Below the pieces are notes generated by a model, which had not been told where the DNA came from, searched no databases, and saw only the letters and a program-made list of their open reading frames with translations. Source: an uncultured Clostridia bacterium (GTDB lineage Bacteria > Bacillota > DTU014). Taken from it: 64,000 bases of DNA. The translations under genes and the position numbers were made by a program. Positions 17,049 to 26,550 of this stretch are shown here, piece after piece. The stretch's first letter is position 1. The number at the start of each line of letters is the position of its first letter. The stretch is from NCBI GenBank assembly GCA_900016865.1, contig FIZI01000013.1, forward strand, positions 62,001 to 126,000, read 5' to 3'.

Positions 17049-18722
17049 ATGTCAACAGCAAGGGACGAGAAGGTCTCAATAATCCCTCTAGGCGGGGTTG
17101 GCGAAATCGGAAAGAACATGTTCGTCATCAGATACCGCGATGATATCATTGTGATCGATTGCGGACTGATGTTTCCTGAAGACGAGATGCTAGGGGTCGA
17201 CTATGTGATCCCTGATATAACGTATTTGAGAGAGCACCGAGACAAGGTCCTGGGCATATTCATCACTCATGGACACGAGGACCACATAGGTGCTCTTCCT
17301 TACGTGCTCAAGGAACTGTCGGTTCCCGTGTACGGTCCGAGATTGGCATTGGCGCTAGTGGAGGCAAGACTAAAGGAGAGGAATCAAGACTTCCCGGTAG
17401 ATCCGGTGTATGTGAAAGCAGGCCAGAAGGTGAGATGCGGGCCTTTCAAGGTCGAGTTTATTCACGTCAACCACAGCATCTCCGACGTGCTGGCAATGGC
17501 TATAACTACGCCTGCAGGTGTGATAATCCACACGGCAGATTTCAAGTTCGACCAGACGCCGATTGACGGAATAGTCACCGACTACCATACCTTTGCTGAG
17601 TACGGCAGCAAGGGAGTCTTGGTTTTGATGTCGGACAGCACCAACGCTGAAAGGCCTGGATATACGCTCTCAGAACGGCAAGTGTCGCAAGCCTTTGACG
17701 ACGCGTTCAGGGCTGCTCCCGGCCGGATTATCGTTGCCACGTTTTCTTCGAATATCCATCGCATTCAGCAGGTAGTAGACGCAACTCATCACTACGGCAG
17801 AAAGCTTTGCATGCTTGGCCGCAGCATGGTCAATGTTGCGAGGACTGCCTCCGAACTGGGCTATTTGTCGATTCCTGATGGGATTCTCGTCAGCGAAGAA
17901 GAACTAAATAGGCACGATGACAGCCGAATGGTGCTCCTTACTACCGGCAGCCAGGGAGAGCCCATGGCGGCTTTGTCGCGCATGGCAATGGGATCGCACC
18001 GTTCTGTGTCCATCAAGCGGGGGGACACGGTCATAATCTCCGCGTCGCCGATACCGGGCAACGAGAAATCAGTTGGCACGAACATCAATCGCCTCTTTAA
18101 GCTGGGCGCTGAAGTCATATATGAAGCCGTGTCCGGCGTACATGTGTCCGGCCACGCAAGCCAAGAAGAGCTCAAGCTGATGCTGAATCTCACTCGGCCT
18201 AAGTACTTCGTCCCCATTCACGGCGAGTACAGGCATCTCGTCAAGCATGCCAGGCTTGCGCGAGAGGTCGGTATACCGGAAGACAGGATATTTATTCCTG
18301 AGATCGGATCTGTACTTGAGTTTGATTCGAAATCAGGCAGAGTCGCGGGCCAAGTGCCCGGAGGCAGGGTGATTGTAGACGGGCTCGGAGTGGGCGATGT
18401 AGGTAGTGTCGTACTTCGAGATCGGCGACAGCTCTCGCAGGATGGAATCGTGGTAGTCATTGTCACAGTGGACAAGGAGACTGGAGACATGCTCGGAACG
18501 CCGGAAGTCATAACGCGGGGCTTCATCTATGTCCGCGAGTCTGAGGAGTTCATCGACGCCACGCGGGAATTCGTCAAGAGTATAGTGCGTCAGCGCACGA
18601 GCGGAAAGGTTCCGCCGGATTGGCAGGCGTTGCGAGGAACCGTAAGAGACTCGCTGGCTTCGTACTTCTATGAAAAGACCCTGAGACAGCCGATGATTCT
18701 GCCTGTAGTAGTCGAGGTATGA
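17049..18722 (+). CDS. rnj: ribonuclease J
   Basis: 557 codons. ATG 17049 is fixed by an in-frame TAA just upstream; AAGG lies very close to it, so initiation may be weak. A metallo-beta-lactamase/beta-CASP fold is seen: THGHEDH (residues 73-79, zinc ligands), HTADFKFD, SDSTNAERPG, and the C-terminal HVSGHASQEEL with PIHGEYRHL. RNase J acts as 5' exonuclease and endonuclease on mRNA and in rRNA maturation. The position after dapA equals B. subtilis rnjB. The leader carries a promoter, a palindrome and a terminator. Confidence 0.97.
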   Translation: MSTARDEKVSIIPLGGVGEIGKNMFVIRYRDDIIVIDCGLMFPEDEMLGVDYVIPDITYLREHRDKVLGIFITHGHEDHIGALPYVLKELSVPVYGPRLALALVEARLKERNQDFPVDPVYVKAGQKVRCGPFKVEFIHVNHSISDVLAMAITTPAGVIIHTADFKFDQTPIDGIVTDYHTFAEYGSKGVLVLMSDSTNAERPGYTLSERQVSQAFDDAFRAAPGRIIVATFSSNIHRIQQVVDATHHYGRKLCMLGRSMVNVARTASELGYLSIPDGILVSEEELNRHDDSRMVLLTTGSQGEPMAALSRMAMGSHRSVSIKRGDTVIISASPIPGNEKSVGTNINRLFKLGAEVIYEAVSGVHVSGHASQEELKLMLNLTRPKYFVPIHGEYRHLVKHARLAREVGIPEDRIFIPEIGSVLEFDSKSGRVAGQVPGGRVIVDGLGVGDVGSVVLRDRRQLSQDGIVVVIVTVDKETGDMLGTPEVITRGFIYVRESEEFIDATREFVKSIVRQRTSGKVPPDWQALRGTVRDSLASYFYEKTLRQPMILPVVVEV

Positions 18723-18747
18723 CTATAACGAATGCGGAGGGATTGGC

Positions 18748-19581
18748 TTGACCTATCTGGACGCGATCCTGCTTGGCTTGGTCCAGGGTCTCACGGAGTT
18801 CCTGCCTGTCAGCAGTTCTGGACATCTCGTCATTACCCGTCATCTCTTGGATGTCCCAACCGGTGGGATCGTCTTCGAAGTGGTCGTTCATCTGGGCACG
18901 GCACTAGCTGTGTGCGTGTTCATGAGGCGCAAGATACTCGAAGTGCTGGCAGGGCTTCTCCGGTTGGTGAGGGCGATTGCACGCCGTTCTGGCGTAGCGA
19001 GAGTGATCGACTCGGATCCCGGCGCGAGGTTGGGACTTCTAGTTGCCGTTTCGGCAGTACCTACCGGCTTGATTGGTTTGTTTCTCAACGATCTCGCAGC
19101 CCGTCTGTTTGAGAGTACTCTGGTAGTCGGCATTGGGCTTCTTGTGACCGGTGTTCTCTTACAAGTCAGCCAGAGGTTTACAGGCGGTGGCAAGGATGTC
19201 CGGGATGTCAGTTGGTTCGATGCCCTCGTGGCGGGGGTTGCACAGGGGTGTGCGATAGTTCCTGGCCTGTCGAGGTCCGGGACTACTGTGTCTGCTTCGC
19301 TACTGCTCGGGCTGACGCGAGAGACTGCCGCAGAGCTGTCGTTCCTCATGTCCATCCCGGTGATTCTTGGAGCTGCGGCAGTTGAGTTGTTAGACTACGC
19401 AGCAGACCCGGTCGTATCAGTCACATGGGCTCATTTATTGTTGGGAGCGGCTGTTGCGGCGGTTTCAGGGTACGTGGCAATCAGTGTCTTCATGAACCAG
19501 ATCAAGAAGGGCCGTCTTGCAGTGTTCTCCTGGTATTGCTTTGCAGTAGGTGCTATCGTGATACTGATGTGGGGACTGTGA
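18748..19581 (+). CDS. uppP: undecaprenyl-diphosphatase UppP (BacA)
   Basis: 277 codons from TTG, six bases after GGAGGG (18736-18741). Motifs of the family are EFLPVSSSGHL near residues 17-27 and PGLSRSGTT near 172-180, which form the active site at the membrane surface. About eight membrane segments are visible. It removes a phosphate from undecaprenyl diphosphate so the lipid carrier can be reused for wall synthesis; loss gives bacitracin sensitivity in other bacteria. It is not part of this locus in B. subtilis. Confidence 0.95.
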   Translation: MTYLDAILLGLVQGLTEFLPVSSSGHLVITRHLLDVPTGGIVFEVVVHLGTALAVCVFMRRKILEVLAGLLRLVRAIARRSGVARVIDSDPGARLGLLVAVSAVPTGLIGLFLNDLAARLFESTLVVGIGLLVTGVLLQVSQRFTGGGKDVRDVSWFDALVAGVAQGCAIVPGLSRSGTTVSASLLLGLTRETAAELSFLMSIPVILGAAAVELLDYAADPVVSVTWAHLLLGAAVAAVSGYVAISVFMNQIKKGRLAVFSWYCFAVGAIVILMWGL

Positions 19582-19654
19582 CGTTGCGCCCGCATGCGCG
19601 TTTGGCTTCGGCAGGAGACTACACCCGTAGGTGGAATCTGTTCGTGAGTGATGC

Positions 19655-19711
19655 AACTGCGGTTCTTACAAACGCAGTTATGCTTGATGCGCTTCATTGT
19701 CTGTGCGCATC
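19655..19711 (+). repeat. two consecutive hairpins before the Na/Pi transporter gene
   Basis: AACTGCG (19655-19661) pairs with CGCAGTT (19673-19679), and GATGCGC (19686-19692) with GCGCATC (19705-19711), both without mismatch. No T-run follows either. The second ends three bases before the AGGGGAGA ribosome site of the next gene, so it could influence initiation or mRNA stability. Confidence 0.5.
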
Positions 19712-19729
19712 AAAAGGGGAGATGAATGC

Positions 19730-21415
19730 TTGGAGAAATCCGTGATCTTCGGGTTCCTTGGCGGCCTGGGGCTCTTCTTGTATGGTATGTCGATCATGAG
19801 CGATGGCCTGCAGAAAGCCGCCGGGGATCGGATGCGTCGAATACTGGAGGCCCTCACAGGGAAAGTGTGGAAAGGTGTCCTGGTAGGGACACTTGTCACG
19901 GCTGTGATACAAAGCAGTTCGGCTGCTACAGTAATGCTGGTCAGCTTCGTCAACGCAGGCTTGATGACGCTCCGTCAGGCTATAGGCGTCATTTACGGCG
20001 CCAATATCGGAACGACTATTACAGCCCAGATCATTGCGTTTAAGCTGACCGACTGGGCCCTTCCAGCAATAGGTATAGGGTTCTTGATCACTCTGATAGC
20101 GAAAAGACGGACACACAGGTACACTGGACAAATCATTCTTGGGTTTGGGCTTCTCTTTTTGGGAATGGAAGTGATGAAGGAGGCGGCTACGCCTCTTGAG
20201 CAGTCGCCGGTTTTTGCTGGATGGATTGCTCAACTGTCCGGCAAACCGTTGGTCGGCGTGCTTGTCGGGGTGGTGTTTACCGCTCTCATTCAGAGCAGCT
20301 CTGCTACGACCGGAGTGCTGCTCGCCATTGCCGCCAAAGGGCTTATATCGCTCGAGGCCGCTATTCCTGTGTTATTTGGCGCCAACATAGGCACATGCGT
20401 AACCGCGTTGCTCGCTAGTATTGGCACCAGCCGGACTGCCAAGAGGACAGCGGTGGCTCACGTTGTGTTCAACTCAGTTGGAACAGTGGTTTTCCTGTTG
20501 TTTCGTCAGCCGTTTACACAGGCAGTGCTTATGGTCAGCCGCACCGACGATCTGCCAAGGTTGATAGCGAATTCACACACTCTGTTTAACGTTGCAAACA
20601 CCCTCATATGGTTGCCTCTTACAGGCGTCATGGTGAAAATCGTTACCAGCCTAGTGCGCGGCCCTGAGATCGAGATAGCTGCAGATGCCAAGTACCTCGA
20701 CCACAGGATGCTGGACACTCCGTCTGTAGCTCTACAGATGGCTGTAAAAGAAGCGACTCACATGGCGGATCTAGTCAAGCAGATGCTGGCAAAGACTCGC
20801 GAAGCGTTTTTTGACGGAAATACCGGACAGCTCGAGGACGTGGATAACATTGAAGACAAGGTGGACAGGCTGAAGGATCAGACAATCGTCTACCTGTCAA
20901 CTCTGCTCTCTCAGAGGACCTTGACTCGAGCGCAGTCATCTAAACTGGCGGGATTGATGCACGCGATCAGTGACATTGAGCGATTGGCTGACCACACTCA
21001 GAACATAGGAGGGTACGCGTTGGAGAAGTCCGGCAAGAGCCTTCCGTTTTCTGAAGACGCCATTCAGGAGCTGGCGCGGGTGTATGACAGCGTGGTAGAG
21101 CTCTTTGACATAAGTGTGGAAGGGTTAGCAGCCTGGGATAAGTCGAAGCTGGACCGAGTGTGGGAGTATGAAGACTGGATAGATAACGCCAAGGACACCC
21201 TGAGGAGTAATCACATCGTCCGTCTCAATAAAGGGACGTGTTTCCCCGGATCCGGGATTGTTTTCATAGAGGTGATCAACAACCTGGAGCGCATGGCGGA
21301 CCACTGTATCAATATTGCTGAGGCAGTCCTGAACCACAAGGGCCCTCCTACTTCGGACGAGGAGAACGGCCATGACCACATTGCGATATCCGACTGGTTT
21401 GGAAGAGCTGATTAG
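19730..21415 (+). CDS. Na+/phosphate cotransporter family protein with PhoU-like tail
   Basis: 561 codons from TTG 19730, eight bases after AGGGGAGA (19714-19721). The membrane half (residues 1-315) has the inverted repeat typical of NptA/PNaS proteins, each copy carrying QSSSA (VIQSSSAATVM and LIQSSSATTGV) and a GANIGT motif. Residues 340-545 form two helical PhoU-like domains. The family moves phosphate with sodium or acts in phosphate signalling. It separates uppP from ftsK; a functional link is not evident. Confidence 0.93.
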   Translation: MEKSVIFGFLGGLGLFLYGMSIMSDGLQKAAGDRMRRILEALTGKVWKGVLVGTLVTAVIQSSSAATVMLVSFVNAGLMTLRQAIGVIYGANIGTTITAQIIAFKLTDWALPAIGIGFLITLIAKRRTHRYTGQIILGFGLLFLGMEVMKEAATPLEQSPVFAGWIAQLSGKPLVGVLVGVVFTALIQSSSATTGVLLAIAAKGLISLEAAIPVLFGANIGTCVTALLASIGTSRTAKRTAVAHVVFNSVGTVVFLLFRQPFTQAVLMVSRTDDLPRLIANSHTLFNVANTLIWLPLTGVMVKIVTSLVRGPEIEIAADAKYLDHRMLDTPSVALQMAVKEATHMADLVKQMLAKTREAFFDGNTGQLEDVDNIEDKVDRLKDQTIVYLSTLLSQRTLTRAQSSKLAGLMHAISDIERLADHTQNIGGYALEKSGKSLPFSEDAIQELARVYDSVVELFDISVEGLAAWDKSKLDRVWEYEDWIDNAKDTLRSNHIVRLNKGTCFPGSGIVFIEVINNLERMADHCINIAEAVLNHKGPPTSDEENGHDHIAISDWFGRAD

Positions 21416-21442
21416 GCAGCGGAGACACGTGAGGTGTCAATC

Positions 21443-23944
21443 ATGCTGAGATCCCTAAAGAGGCGTCGCCCGCGACCGTCTAGCGGCGACTCACAGCCAA
21501 AGAAAAGGCGGTCGTTTTGGGCAGCCGTCTCGCGTGAAGCGTTTGCTCTGACAGTCGTTGTGTTTGGCCTGCTGAGTGCCGCGTCCTTGATCCATCCTGC
21601 AGTCGTCGATGACTATGAAGTGACCGGCGTTGTCACCCGTTCGCTCTATGGTTTTTACAGGCAGTGGTTTGGTGTCCTTCAGTTGATCCCGCCTCTGCTC
21701 ATCTGCGTGCTGGGTGTGCGTATGCTCTTTGGGCCTGCGACTTTGCGACTGTACAGGTGCGCGCTCGGGATATACCTCATTTCCTTTTCGATTAGCTCGA
21801 TTCTGCACATGGCGCTTGGTCCCGGTGCCGGAGTCGACGGCTTGTATCCTGCGGGCTTGTTCGGCAAGTTCAACCATGACTTGCTGGTTCCCGGCCTGTT
21901 TGACAGCTGGGGAGGCGCGATCGTTTTCTGCTGTATTGGACTCTTGGGTGCATCTATACTCATTGGTGCGCCTGTGTCCAAGATGGCAGCTTCATCGTGG
22001 CGAGTGCTTGGCAGCAGGCTGCGTTCACTGGCAGTGTACGCAGCCAGTGCCGGGCGTTCTCTGGTTAGGGCCGTAGGCGGTTTCTTGCGTTGGATGGCCG
22101 ACATCCCCAATCGAGTAGGGCTGCTCTTGAGAAGTCTGTGGACACGGGTTAGGTCGAGGTTCACTCCTCGTACGCATCCGGATGAAATGGCCCGGCACAA
22201 GAGGGTCTCCACTCAGGTCGCGGCCACGACAGAGACCGTGGACTCGCGTTCGCAGACGCAGCATAGGTCCGATACAGCCAAATCCGAGAGGCATGAGGGA
22301 ACCATACTGGACAAGCCTAGTGATGCTGACGACAGCGAGCAAGACAAAAGCGAAACCATTGTCCGTCAGTCGGCTAAGCAACGGCCATCTCAGAAGGCGC
22401 TTTTTTCGCCTGAGGAGCTGAGCCCGCTTCCGCCTGTGTCGCTTCTTGATCCCGGCAGCGAGGATGAACTGGGCAGGATTGTGGATCAGAGCGATCTGTT
22501 GGTGAAGACATTGAGAAGCTTCGACGTCGAAGCTAAGGTCATAAACAGGATGGTAGGGCCTGTCGTCACTAGGTACGAACTGTCGCCTGCACCTGGGGAG
22601 CGAGTAAGCAAGATCGTGCGGCTTGCAGACGACATAGCCTTATCCCTAGCTGCAAGCGCGATCAGGATCGAGGCGCCCATACCCGGGAAGGCCGCGATTG
22701 GCATTGAGGTTCCAAACAAGGAGCCGACGCTCGTCCGTCTCAGGCAAATTATAGAGACTCCTGAGTTCCAGAACTCCCGGTCCAAACTGGCTGTGGCTCT
22801 TGGCATGGACATTGCAGGAAGAAGCATCGTCGGCGACCTGATCAGAATGGTTCACTTGCTAGTAGCGGGAGCGACCGGCTCAGGTAAGTCCGTCTGCTTG
22901 AACACTCTGATAGTAAGCATACTGATGAAGGCGACTCCAGAAGAGGTTAAGTTGCTGCTAATAGACCCCAAGCGAGTAGAGCTGTCTATGTACGACGGTA
23001 TACCGCACCTGATGGCGCCCGTGATTACTGACCCCAAGAAGGCCGCAGGTTACTTGCTTTGGGTCGTCGAGCAGATGGAAAATCGCTACAAGCTATTCCA
23101 TGCCGCAGGAGTTCGAAACATCGAGCGGTACAACGCGTTGTGTGCGGCCAGCTCAGGGGAAGATGCACCGAAGCCGCTGCCTTATTATGTGGTGGTAATC
23201 GACGAACTCGCAGATATGATGATGGTAGCACAGGCTGAAGTCGAGGCTTCTATCAGCAGGCTGGCGTTTATGGCCAGGGCTGCGGGCATTCACTTGGTGA
23301 TGGCAACTCAGAGGCCGTCTGCAGACGTAGTGACCGGGATCATCAAGGCGAACATACCATCCAGGATAGCGTTTTCGGTCTCCTCGGGGATCGACTCTCG
23401 GATTATCCTCGACGCCGTCGGTGCCGAGAAACTGTTGGGCAGAGGCGATATGCTCTATCTGCCCAACGGAGCTGCAAAGCCAGTGAGAGTGCAGGGCGCC
23501 TATATCTCCGATGAAGAGATCCAGCGCCTGACAGATTACTTGAGAAATCTAGGCAATCCTCAGTATGAGGCTGAGAGTAGAGAACTGAAGGAAGTCCGAA
23601 GCAACGGTGCAGCCGGATCTGACGAAGAAGAAGACGAGTATTTCCGCGAAGCGGTGAAACTGGTGATTGAGACCGGACAAGCCTCTGTCTCTATGCTTCA
23701 GCGCAGATTTCCAATCGGATATTCGCGGGCGGGGCGCCTTATAGATGCCATGGAAGAGAAAGGGATAGTCGGGCCTCATGAAGGCAGCAAGCCCCGCAGA
23801 GTGCTCTACGAACGAGGCGAGTGGCGGCGATGGCTGCCCTCGGAGGCCGATGCTGAGTCTATCCAGCATCGCCTGAGTGCCAGCGGCAGGATAGGCCAAG
23901 GCGATGATGAGGCTGACTGGTCGGAGCTTGAGAATGAGGAATAG
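21443..23944 (+). CDS. ftsK: DNA translocase FtsK/SpoIIIE
   Basis: 833 codons from ATG 21443 with GAGGTG at 21431-21436 (GTG 21434 lies inside that site). Four membrane helices in residues about 30-175, a low-complexity charged linker (about 240-330), then the RecA-like motor with Walker A GATGSGKS at 476-483 and VVIDELADMM. A winged-helix gamma domain at the C-terminus (about 730-800, SMLQRRFPIGYSRAGRLIDAM in two parts) reads polar DNA motifs. It pumps the chromosome through the septum in division or into the forespore. The position matches spoIIIE of B. subtilis. Confidence 0.96.
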   Translation: MLRSLKRRRPRPSSGDSQPKKRRSFWAAVSREAFALTVVVFGLLSAASLIHPAVVDDYEVTGVVTRSLYGFYRQWFGVLQLIPPLLICVLGVRMLFGPATLRLYRCALGIYLISFSISSILHMALGPGAGVDGLYPAGLFGKFNHDLLVPGLFDSWGGAIVFCCIGLLGASILIGAPVSKMAASSWRVLGSRLRSLAVYAASAGRSLVRAVGGFLRWMADIPNRVGLLLRSLWTRVRSRFTPRTHPDEMARHKRVSTQVAATTETVDSRSQTQHRSDTAKSERHEGTILDKPSDADDSEQDKSETIVRQSAKQRPSQKALFSPEELSPLPPVSLLDPGSEDELGRIVDQSDLLVKTLRSFDVEAKVINRMVGPVVTRYELSPAPGERVSKIVRLADDIALSLAASAIRIEAPIPGKAAIGIEVPNKEPTLVRLRQIIETPEFQNSRSKLAVALGMDIAGRSIVGDLIRMVHLLVAGATGSGKSVCLNTLIVSILMKATPEEVKLLLIDPKRVELSMYDGIPHLMAPVITDPKKAAGYLLWVVEQMENRYKLFHAAGVRNIERYNALCAASSGEDAPKPLPYYVVVIDELADMMMVAQAEVEASISRLAFMARAAGIHLVMATQRPSADVVTGIIKANIPSRIAFSVSSGIDSRIILDAVGAEKLLGRGDMLYLPNGAAKPVRVQGAYISDEEIQRLTDYLRNLGNPQYEAESRELKEVRSNGAAGSDEEEDEYFREAVKLVIETGQASVSMLQRRFPIGYSRAGRLIDAMEEKGIVGPHEGSKPRRVLYERGEWRRWLPSEADAESIQHRLSASGRIGQGDDEADWSELENEE

Positions 23945-24039
23945 AAGCGAGGCTGAAGGACTTCATCTGCAGCTTAGAGAAAGCTAAGGTGGGTTTGATG
24001 CTTGCTCAGCCGTAGAGCGTTGTCTTGGAGGCGAGAGTA

Positions 24040-24594
24040 GTGCAGGAGATAGGCGATCTGCTTAGGGAGGCCAGGGAGTCAAAAGGTATGACTCTACAGG
24101 ACTTAGAGCGAGCTACCATGATTCGCCGCAAGTATCTGGAGGCTATCGAGAGCGGTGACGTCAGTAAGTTGCCTGGCGAGGTCCAGCTGCGAGGCTTCGT
24201 TAGAATCTACGCGGCTGCCGTAGGGTTGGATCCCGATGAGGTGATGAACCGGTACAGGGAAGCCAGAGGATCAACATACACAGCAGCCGAGGATACACTA
24301 ACACATGAAAAAACTGAGATTTTGGTGGTCGAAGAACGGAGACCGATCAAGATCATCCTTGCAGCTATAGTGCTTCTCGCTGTTTTTGTGCTTGTCGCAG
24401 GTGCGGTCTATTACTTCCTGGTCTGTAGCAACCCGCAGGACAGCTCAGCGCACGTTGTCCTGCTGCAAACAGTCGGTCTTAACCTCCATATATTGCGCAG
24501 TGAGCCTGCAGGCATTGGTGGCACTAGTGCAATCACATATAAGACACAAGAGGATACTGCACAGACTGCACGAATATCTCTCGAGTCGATTTGA
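24040..24594 (+). CDS. rodZ: RodZ/YmfM-like helix-turn-helix membrane protein
   Basis: 184 codons from GTG 24040, eight bases after GGAGG (24027-24031). Residues 1-75 are an HTH_25 domain ([42 protein letters not shown]). A membrane helix spans about 107-128. The outer part is only about 55 residues and lacks the usual C-terminal beta domain, so this is a short RodZ. The family links MreB filaments to the wall-synthesis machinery. In B. subtilis ymfM also follows the spoIIIE region and precedes cinA-recA. Confidence 0.82.
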   Translation: MQEIGDLLREARESKGMTLQDLERATMIRRKYLEAIESGDVSKLPGEVQLRGFVRIYAAAVGLDPDEVMNRYREARGSTYTAAEDTLTHEKTEILVVEERRPIKIILAAIVLLAVFVLVAGAVYYFLVCSNPQDSSAHVVLLQTVGLNLHILRSEPAGIGGTSAITYKTQEDTAQTARISLESI

Positions 24595-24623
24595 TCGAAC
24601 AAGACTCTAAAGGAGTGGTTTAT

Positions 24624-24899
24624 GTGACAAAGACTGATTTGATGACCGCAGTTTGTGAGAACACGGGCCTCAAGCGAAAAGACGTGGAGAAGGTTGTAAA
24701 CGCAGTATTTTCTGAGATTCAAGGGGCTTTGGCACGCGGCGAGAAGGTTCAGCTGGTTGGTTTTGGGACATTCTTGGTAAGGCAGCGGTCTGCTCGTGTC
24801 GGCCGGAACCCACAGAGCGGAGAGGAGATCCACATACCCGAATCCAGAGTTCCTGCATTTAAGCCGGGTAAGGCGCTCAAAGACGCAGTTGCGAAGTAA
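24624..24899 (+). CDS. hup: HU-family DNA-binding protein
   Basis: 91 codons from GTG 24624 with AAGGAG at about 24610-24615. It matches HU along its length: [33 protein letters not shown], the DNA-embracing arm [16 protein letters not shown] and [12 protein letters not shown]. It bends and compacts DNA as a dimer. It begins 29 bases after the rodZ-like gene and is followed by a terminator. Confidence 0.97.
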   Translation: MTKTDLMTAVCENTGLKRKDVEKVVNAVFSEIQGALARGEKVQLVGFGTFLVRQRSARVGRNPQSGEEIHIPESRVPAFKPGKALKDAVAK

Positions 24900-24939
24900 G
24901 GGCTGACTCACCTCAGCGAGGTGCCTTTCTCAGTATGTT

Positions 24940-24997
24940 ATCCGCCACTTGGGCTAGGACCGACTGGTGCTTCCGACAAGTGGCGGATGTTGTTTTT
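24940..24997 (+). terminator. intrinsic terminator after HU
   Basis: ATCCGCCACTT (24940-24950) pairs perfectly with AAGTGGCGGAT (24978-24988), followed by GTTGTTTTT. A smaller hairpin, CACCTC/GAGGTG, lies at 24910-24924. The stem has a 27-base loop. It separates HU from thioredoxin. Confidence 0.85.
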
Positions 24998-25067
24998 GAA
25001 ATGGCTAGAGCAGTAAGATTCTTCGATTCGCTCATTGGACACACTAGCAGAGGAGGAGTTGATTGGC

Positions 25068-25388
25068 GTGGCTGAAATCGTGCTGACGGATGAGAATTTC
25101 GCAAGAGAGGTGTTGGAGTCAGAAGAGCCCGTGATGGTGGATTTCTGGGCGGAGTGGTGCGGCCCTTGCAGAATGCTGAGTCCGATTGTGTCCGAGCTGG
25201 CGCAGGAGTACGAGGCGAAGGTAAAGGTATGCAAGTTGAACGTCGATGAAAACCCAGAAACTGCTTCTCAGTTCGGCATTATGAGCATTCCTACAGTGAT
25301 TTTCTTCAAGAACGGCACTGTTGTCAATAAGGTTGTGGGACTCTGCTCCAAGTCAGATCTAAAGAAGCAGCTCGACGATCTGCTCTAG
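25068..25388 (+). CDS. trxA: thioredoxin
   Basis: 106 codons from GTG 25068, nine bases after AGGAGGAG (25051-25058). Residues 30-34 are WCGPC with the two redox Cys (31 and 34); VDFWAEW, LNVDENPE, SIPTVIFFKNG with the cis-Pro and VVGLCSKSDL are typical. It reduces protein disulfides. It follows a terminator, so it should have its own promoter; the best I see is TTGTTT (24990) with TAAGAT (25014) at 18-base spacing, which is weak. Its stop overlaps a GTG, but rlmN probably starts later. Confidence 0.97.
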   Translation: MAEIVLTDENFAREVLESEEPVMVDFWAEWCGPCRMLSPIVSELAQEYEAKVKVCKLNVDENPETASQFGIMSIPTVIFFKNGTVVNKVVGLCSKSDLKKQLDDLL

Positions 25389-25423
25389 TGCATCTATTCC
25401 TATCCGGTTGGAGGAGACAGGTC

Positions 25424-26461
25424 TTGCCTGAGACAAGAGACCTTTTGGATCTCACTGACGAGGAGCTGGATTGCTGGCTCAAAGAGAGAGGGTATCCTCG
25501 TTATCGGAGAGACCAGATTCTAGCCTGGGTGTTTGATAGATTGGTAACTGATTTCGAGGATATGACGAATGTTCCGAGACCGATGAGGAGTGATCTGAGT
25601 CAGTCATTTCACATCGCCTGCAGCAAGGTTGTCGCGGTCCGCAAGTCGGCGGATGATGCGGCATCCAAGTTGTTGATCCTTCTCGAGGATGGTCAGAAGA
25701 TTGAGACGGTCATCATGCGGTATAGGTACGGGATCTCGGCGTGTGTTTCGTCGCAGGTGGGGTGTAAGATTGGGTGTGCATTCTGCGCATCGGGGGCATC
25801 GGGATTCGTCAGAGATCTGACTGCAGGTGAAATGGTCGGCCAGGTGCTAGCGGCCAACAGGAGCCTTGGCAGCGATGAGCGGGTTTCGAGTATCGTTGTG
25901 ATGGGAATGGGAGAGCCGCTTGACAACTTCGATGCGCTTGTTAAGTTCATGGAGTTGATCCATGACAGCGATAGGACAGGCATCGGTTACAGACGGATTA
26001 CGGTATCGACATCGGGCCTCGTCCCAAAGATTCTGGAGTTGGCTTCGCTGCGCCTCCCTGTGACCCTGGCTGTCTCGCTTCACGCCCCGGACGATTTGCT
26101 CAGGAACAGACTTGTACCGCTAAACCGAGTCTATCCCGTATCCACATTGATCGAGGCCGCAGGGCAGTACGCAGAGACGACGGGAAGGAGAGTTACGTTC
26201 GAATACGCTCTGATAAGGCGGGTCAACGACTCGGATGAGTGCGCCCGCAGCCTTGCCAGGCTGATCAAAGGCATGCTTTGCCATGTTAACCTCATACCCC
26301 TCAATCCAGTTAGCGGCATCGCGCTTGAGAGGAGCGATCGCGTCCAGGCGTTTCATGATCTACTACAGAACGAAGGCATTGACGTCACAATACGACGAGA
26401 GCTCGGAATTGACATTGACGCAGCTTGCGGCCAGCTGCGGCGAAGGCACGCTGAACCTTGA
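25424..26461 (+). CDS. rlmN: 23S rRNA/tRNA adenine-C2 methyltransferase RlmN
   Basis: 345 codons from TTG 25424, eight bases after GGAGGA (25410-25415). It is a radical-SAM enzyme with the cluster motif CKIGCAFC (Cys114, 118, 121), VVMGMGEPLDN, the SAM region ITVSTSGLVPKI, and the late Cys in IDAACGQLR that resolves the methyl transfer intermediate. It methylates A2503 of 23S rRNA and A37 of some tRNAs. It starts the conserved block rlmN-prpC-prkC-rsgA-rpe. Confidence 0.96.
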   Translation: MPETRDLLDLTDEELDCWLKERGYPRYRRDQILAWVFDRLVTDFEDMTNVPRPMRSDLSQSFHIACSKVVAVRKSADDAASKLLILLEDGQKIETVIMRYRYGISACVSSQVGCKIGCAFCASGASGFVRDLTAGEMVGQVLAANRSLGSDERVSSIVVMGMGEPLDNFDALVKFMELIHDSDRTGIGYRRITVSTSGLVPKILELASLRLPVTLAVSLHAPDDLLRNRLVPLNRVYPVSTLIEAAGQYAETTGRRVTFEYALIRRVNDSDECARSLARLIKGMLCHVNLIPLNPVSGIALERSDRVQAFHDLLQNEGIDVTIRRELGIDIDAACGQLRRRHAEP

Positions 26462-26550
26462 CTGCCATAATTGAAAAACGTAAGATAGAAATGGTCTCTT
26501 TCGGGAGTACGTTGGAGTTGCCGACTACCTATGCTGGGTTGAGGTATACA

